DNA from: an uncultured Clostridia bacterium
Lineage (GTDB): Bacteria > Bacillota > Clostridia > Oscillospirales > Acutalibacteraceae
Assembly (NCBI GenBank): GCA_937912175.1
Contig: CALDOU010000079.1
Coordinates: 1-25,968 of the forward strand
Direction: 5' to 3'
DNA length: 25,968 nucleotides
The position numbers and the translations under genes were made by a program. The notes beneath the pieces are model-generated. The model was not told where the DNA came from, did not search any database, and saw only the letters and a program-made list of their open reading frames with translations. This document shows, one piece after another, positions 22,279 through 25,968 of this stretch (within the stretch, counting starts at the first letter, position 1; each line of letters begins with the position of its first letter).

Positions 22279-23397
22279 TTATAAAATTTTAGAATATTTG
22301 TTGTAAAATTTTTCAAAAGTGTTTTGGCTTAAGGTTTCTCTTATTTTTTCCATTAGAGAGTTATAGAAATAAAGATTGTGCATTACGGCTAAACGCATAC
22401 CCAACATTTCGCCGCTTTTTAAAAGATGACGTATATAGGCTTTGGAATGATTTCGGCATGTGGGGCAATCGCAATTTTCGTCAAGCGGGGAAGGGTCTTG
22501 TTCATATTTTGCGTTTAATATATTTATAGCGCCGTTCCATGTGAAAATTTTTCCATGTCTTGCGTTCCTGCTTGGCATTACGCAATCCATTAAGTCGACT
22601 CCTCGTGCAACTGCTTCCAATATATTTCTTGGTGTGCCTACGCCCATTAAATATCTTGGTTTGTCCTGTGGCATAAATGGTTCGACCGCTTCTATGGTTT
22701 CATACATTTCTTCTGCTGTTTCTCCGACGGCCAGTCCTCCGATTGCATATCCGTTTAAATTAAGCTCCCGAATTTGCTTCATGTGTTCGATTCGAATATC
22801 TTTATATGTGCTGCCTTGATTGATTCCAAAAAGCATCTGTTCTTTGTTTAAAGTGGTTTCCAAGGAATTAAGTTCATCCATTTTTTTCTTGCATCTTTTA
22901 AGCCACCGAACGGTTCTGTCACAAGAATTTTTTGTGTAGGAATATTCTGCGGGATTTGCAATGCACTCATCAAAAGCCATGGCTATTGTAGAGGCTAAAT
23001 TGGATTGTATTTGCATGCTTTCTTCGGGGCCCATAAAAATTTTACGACCATCTATATGGGATGAAAATTGAACTCCTTCTTCTTGGATATTCCTTAATTT
23101 TGCTAAGGAAAACACTTGAAATCCTCCGCTGTCCGTGAGCACGGGACCATTCCAAGATGTAAATTTTCGTATTCCGCCCATGCTTTTTACAACTTTATCT
23201 CCCGGTCTTAAATGAAGATGATATGTATTGCAAAGTTGAACCTGACATTTGATTTCTTTTAAGTCAATTGCAGAAACGGCACCTTTTATAGCTCCGCATG
23301 TAGCAACATTCATGAATCCGGGTAATTTAATTGTTCCGTGAGGAGTTTTAAATTCACCAAGCCTGGCGTTCATTTCTTTCTTTTTTAATGTATACAA
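22279..23397 (-). CDS. tgt: tRNA-guanine (queuine) transglycosylase
   Basis: 372 residues, usual length. The start is TTG at 23397, supported by GGAGAT 6 nt upstream; the next ATG (codon 9) lacks a site. Key residues are present: Asp89 in LTDSGGFQ, nucleophile Asp271 in MDCVMPSRNARHG, substrate-pocket GGLAVGE, and Zn ligands Cys309, Cys311, Cys314 and His340. It exchanges guanine 34 for preQ1 in tRNAs with GUN anticodons. It stands alone; queA and yajC, its frequent neighbours, are not in the window. Confidence 0.96.
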   Translation of the reverse strand: MYTLKKKEMNARLGEFKTPHGTIKLPGFMNVATCGAIKGAVSAIDLKEIKCQVQLCNTYHLHLRPGDKVVKSMGGIRKFTSWNGPVLTDSGGFQVFSLAKLRNIQEEGVQFSSHIDGRKIFMGPEESMQIQSNLASTIAMAFDECIANPAEYSYTKNSCDRTVRWLKRCKKKMDELNSLETTLNKEQMLFGINQGSTYKDIRIEHMKQIRELNLNGYAIGGLAVGETAEEMYETIEAVEPFMPQDKPRYLMGVGTPRNILEAVARGVDLMDCVMPSRNARHGKIFTWNGAINILNAKYEQDPSPLDENCDCPTCRNHSKAYIRHLLKSGEMLGMRLAVMHNLYFYNSLMEKIRETLSQNTFEKFYNKYSKIL

Positions 23398-23475
23398 GTT
23401 TATATCTCCAATATTGATAATTATTTTTAATTAATGTATTTTTAAATTAATTAAATCGATGTGAGGTTTTGAAAA

Positions 23476-23859
23476 ATGAAAGCATTTTTTGCTATAAAAT
23501 ATTATGATGATATGAAGAATGAAAAATTAATAGAAAGTGTATGTAACATTTTAGAAAATAAAGGAATTGATGTTTTTGTTTTTGCGCGTAATATTCAAAA
23601 CTATCAGCCTTGTGCTTTATCGGGTAAAGAGGTAATGAATATTGCTTTTAATGAAATAAAAAATTCGGATATTTTTATAATTGATGCTTCGGAGCTCAGT
23701 ATAGGAATAGGAGTGGAAGCGGGAGTTGCATATTCAAATAAAATTCCTATTTATGTAATTGCTCAAAAAAACGCTTATGTTTCCGAATCAATAAAGGGTG
23801 TAGCTGAAAAATGCTTTTTTTATGATACCCCGGAAGATTTATCTGAATTTAAAATATAA
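23476..23859 (+). CDS. Nucleoside 2-deoxyribosyltransferase-like protein
   Basis: 127 residues. It begins MKAFFAIKYY (first strand of a Rossmann-like fold) and has a central SDIFIIDASELSIGIGVEAGVAYSNKIPIYVIA segment. That corresponds to the family pattern 'D-x-S...G...E-x-G-x-A...K-P-(I/V)', with Glu in VEAG as likely nucleophile. Family members transfer deoxyribose between bases or hydrolyse nucleotides (DNPH1-like). A GTGAGGTTTTG site lies upstream. It is divergent from tgt and converges with dapB, leaving an 11-nt gap. The exact substrate is unknown. Confidence 0.75.
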   Translation: MKAFFAIKYYDDMKNEKLIESVCNILENKGIDVFVFARNIQNYQPCALSGKEVMNIAFNEIKNSDIFIIDASELSIGIGVEAGVAYSNKIPIYVIAQKNAYVSESIKGVAEKCFFYDTPEDLSEFKI

Positions 23860-23870
23860 ATATAGTTTTC

Positions 23871-24626
23871 TTAATTATTTATCATATCTTTCATACTATA
23901 TAGACCGTTTGACTGAGAAATTAAATAATAAGCGGCTTTAATTGCTCCGTTTGCAAAAATTTCTCTTGATTCCGCATGATGAGATATGGTAATAACTTCT
24001 TTTTCACCTGCAAATAAGACTTCGTGATCTCCTGTAATGCTTCCTCCACGTACAGAATGAATTCCGATTTCGTTTTTGGTTCGGGGCGCCCTTTTTTGAG
24101 TACGGTCATAAATATATTCGGGAGTTTGTTCCATAACCGAAGATATTTCATTTGCAATCATAAGGGCCGTTCCGCTTGGGGCATCAATTTTGTGGTGATG
24201 GTGTTTTTCGATTATTTCAATATCGAAATCGTTTCCTAAAATTTTAGTGGCCATTTTAGATAATTCCAAAATAAGGTTAATACCCAATGACATGTTTTGT
24301 GAATAAAATATCGGTACGAATTTTGAGGTTTCTTTTATTTTATTAATTTGTTCATCAGAAAAACCGGTAGTACAAATTACTGCAGGAGTTTTTGTTTTTA
24401 ATGAATAATCCAACAAAGAATTAAGTGCTGCCGGGTTGGAAAAATCAATAATAACGTCGGCTTTTTCTTGTACATCATTTAAATTTTTGAAAATCGGGCA
24501 ATTGGAATTTTGAGTTTTTTCCGATATGTCTACGCCGGCTATAACTTTACAGTCGGTATATTTTTGTACGGCGTTTGATATGGCTTGTCCCATTTTACCG
24601 TTATAACCACAAATAATAATTTTCAT
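23871..24626 (-). CDS. dapB: 4-hydroxy-tetrahydrodipicolinate reductase
   Basis: 251 residues. The nucleotide-binding loop is GYNGKMG (7-13), followed by DFSNP, CTTGFS and the diagnostic HHHHKIDAPSGTAL (142 onward), with catalytic His142 and Lys146. It reduces the DapA product in the lysine/diaminopimelate pathway, which also feeds dipicolinate synthesis in spore formers. It is third in the asd-dapA-dapB run, 46 nt after dapA. No convincing Shine-Dalgarno precedes the ATG, and a perfect palindrome lies 9 nt upstream. Confidence 0.96.
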   Translation of the reverse strand: MKIIICGYNGKMGQAISNAVQKYTDCKVIAGVDISEKTQNSNCPIFKNLNDVQEKADVIIDFSNPAALNSLLDYSLKTKTPAVICTTGFSDEQINKIKETSKFVPIFYSQNMSLGINLILELSKMATKILGNDFDIEIIEKHHHHKIDAPSGTALMIANEISSVMEQTPEYIYDRTQKRAPRTKNEIGIHSVRGGSITGDHEVLFAGEKEVITISHHAESREIFANGAIKAAYYLISQSNGLYSMKDMINN

Positions 24627-24635
24627 AACTTTTGT

Positions 24636-24654
24636 ACTGCATTATTAATGCAGT
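24636..24654. promoter_or_regulatory. Palindrome between dapA and dapB
   Basis: Perfect 9-bp inverted repeat ACTGCATTA-T-TAATGCAGT in the 46-nt intercistronic gap, 9 nt before the dapB ATG. A one-base centre is too tight for an RNA hairpin of full length and suits a DNA-binding dimer better; a shorter RNA stem is also possible. Confidence 0.5.
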
Positions 24655-24672
24655 GCTTTTTCACCGTCCATT

Positions 24673-25560
24673 TTAAATTAAAGAATATTTTTTCAATAAT
24701 CTTTCAATATTTTTTTGATTTGTTTCGCTCAAAGATGCTAATGGCATACGGCATTCTCCGCAATTATATCCCATTAAATTAAGGGCTTCTTTGACAGGTA
24801 TTGGATTTACGTCACAGAACATGGCGTTCATAAGTTCGAGATATTTTATTTGAATTTCTGTACTTTTTGCGGTGTTTCCTTCAAGATATTCTTTTACAAG
24901 ATTATGGCATTCTTGTGGACAAATATTGGAAAATACTGAAATCACGCCAATTCCACCTAAAGATAAAAGGGGAACAATTTGGTCATCGTTGCCTGAATAA
25001 AGGTCAAGGTTGTTGCCACATAAAGCTTTGATTTTAGCTACTTGAGATATATCTCCGCTTGCTTCTTTGGCAGCACAAATGTTATTGTGTTTTGAAAGTT
25101 CAAAATAAGTTTCGGGTTTTATATTTACTCCCGTTCTTGATGGGACATTATATAAAATTATAGGAGTTTTAACTTTATCGGCAATGTATGTGTAATGTTT
25201 TATAAGACCTTCTTGGGAAGTTTTATTGTAATACGGAGTGACTATAAGCAAGCCGTCTGCACCGAGCTGTTCTGCTTCCAATGAACTTTTCAAAGCCGCT
25301 TCGGTGTTGTTGCTTCCGGTTCCGGCTATTACGGGTATTCTTCCGCCGGCCTTTTCGATTGTGAATTTAATTACTTTTTTTCTTTCTTCAGGAGAAAGAG
25401 TAGCGGATTCTCCTGTTGTTCCGCAAGAAATGATGGCATCTGTACCGTTTTTGATTTGGAATTCAATAAGATTTTCCAAAGTTTCATAATTAACCGAACC
25501 GTCATTATTCATAGGAGTAACCAGTGCTACGCCTGCACCTTTAAAAATTGTTTTTTTCAT
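24673..25560 (-). CDS. dapA: 4-hydroxy-tetrahydrodipicolinate synthase
   Basis: 295 residues from the ATG at 25560, chosen because GGAGGAAA lies 5-6 nt upstream; the frame remains open further upstream but without support. The TIM barrel has GTTGES (47-52), Tyr111, Tyr137 in LYNVPSRTG and Schiff-base Lys165 in CAAKEASGD. It condenses pyruvate with aspartate semialdehyde. It follows asd by 19 nt, with its ribosome site abutting the asd stop, so the two are clearly co-transcribed. Confidence 0.97.
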   Translation of the reverse strand: MKKTIFKGAGVALVTPMNNDGSVNYETLENLIEFQIKNGTDAIISCGTTGESATLSPEERKKVIKFTIEKAGGRIPVIAGTGSNNTEAALKSSLEAEQLGADGLLIVTPYYNKTSQEGLIKHYTYIADKVKTPIILYNVPSRTGVNIKPETYFELSKHNNICAAKEASGDISQVAKIKALCGNNLDLYSGNDDQIVPLLSLGGIGVISVFSNICPQECHNLVKEYLEGNTAKSTEIQIKYLELMNAMFCDVNPIPVKEALNLMGYNCGECRMPLASLSETNQKNIERLLKKYSLI

Positions 25561-25579
25561 AAAATTTCCTCCAATATTT

Positions 25580-25968
25580 TTAATAAATATATCCCTCACG
25601 ACAAAGCATTTCCGCAAGAAGTATAGCTCCTCCCGCAGCTCCTCGTATCGTGTTGTGACTCATACATATAAATTTTATATTATATTGTGAATCTTCGCGC
25701 AACCTTCCGACGGAAATTCCCATGCCATTTTCTAAATTTCTGTCTGATTTTATTTGAGGACGTTCGTCTTCATCAAAATATGTAATAAATTTTTGCGGTG
25801 AGCTTGGCAGTCCCAAGCTTTTTGGATCTCCTTTGAAATTTTTGATTAAATAAATCGCTTCATTTGCCGATATTTTTTCTTTAAAGGAAGCAAATACCGC
25901 TGCCGTATGTCCTTCGCTGACAGGTACCCTTAAACATTGTGATGTGATATTTATATCTTTGTTATTGA
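25580..25968 (-). CDS. asd: Aspartate-semialdehyde dehydrogenase (C-terminal part)
   Basis: The last 128 residues are in the window; the 5' end lies beyond the right edge. Signature pieces are CLRVPVSEGHTAAVF (substrate loop with the catalytic His), LPSSPQKFITYFDEDERPQ, NGMGISVGRLRED and SHNTIRGAAGGAILLAE. It makes the semialdehyde that DapA uses, and is the upstream gene of the asd-dapA-dapB run. The stop is TAA at 25582-25580. Confidence 0.95.
   Translation of the reverse strand, partial: NNKDINITSQCLRVPVSEGHTAAVFASFKEKISANEAIYLIKNFKGDPKSLGLPSSPQKFITYFDEDERPQIKSDRNLENGMGISVGRLREDSQYNIKFICMSHNTIRGAAGGAILLAEMLCREGYIY

Overview
The window is low-GC Firmicutes DNA, most likely chromosomal DNA of an endospore-forming Clostridia-class bacterium. 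Evidence: an intact pro-sigma-K gene and spoVAE, a full rplU-prp-rpmA-obg cluster in which L27 carries the Firmicutes N-terminal extension and its protease Prp, Mini-RNase III, AT-rich intergenic DNA, strong GGAGG-type ribosome sites and TTG starts. The species cannot be named from this sequence. No insertion sequence, integrase, CRISPR array or rRNA was seen.

Layout. (a) 1-226: the 5' end of a minus-strand gene cut by the window edge, with a weak resemblance to contractile-injection tube/LysM-linker proteins. (b) 376-4084: a lipoprotein, an OmpR-type response regulator and a sensor kinase, with prmC translationally coupled to the kinase. (c) 4106-7157: promoter, L21 leader, rplU, prp, rpmA, terminator, then obg and mrnC. 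(d) 7116-12064: a minus-strand PRK06851-type ATPase, priA, mtnN (tail-to-tail overlap with priA) and spoVAE. (e) 12087-19637: an accessory stretch holding an unknown internally duplicated helical protein, a secreted C39-like cysteine peptidase divergent from a 999-residue vWA surface protein, tRNA-Leu(GAG), and a RelA/SpoT-fold toxin-like protein. (f) 19682-23397, minus strand: a DUF421 membrane protein, sigK, an unknown Lys-rich protein and tgt. (g) 23476-25968: a small nucleoside deoxyribosyltransferase-like gene, then the minus-strand diaminopimelate genes asd-dapA-dapB.

How the genes work together. The housekeeping genes cover ribosome assembly and maturation (L21, L27, Prp, Obg, Mini-III, PrmC), replication restart (PriA), tRNA queuosine (Tgt), methyl-cycle salvage (MtnN) and lysine/DAP/dipicolinate supply (Asd, DapA, DapB). 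SpoVAE and sigma-K place DAP-derived dipicolinate in a sporulation setting.

The most striking signal is upstream of the RelA/SpoT-like gene at 18519. A perfect TTGACA and a perfect TATAAT are separated by exactly 17 bp, and that spacer is almost wholly a run of ten TA units. This is the architecture of a slippage-driven phase-variable promoter, here controlling a likely nucleotide-pyrophosphokinase toxin. Other points to check are a terminator-like hairpin that hides the sigK ribosome-binding site, an operator-like palindrome over the C39-gene promoter, 22-bp-spaced direct repeats at the promoter of the duplicated unknown protein, and a palindrome just upstream of dapB.
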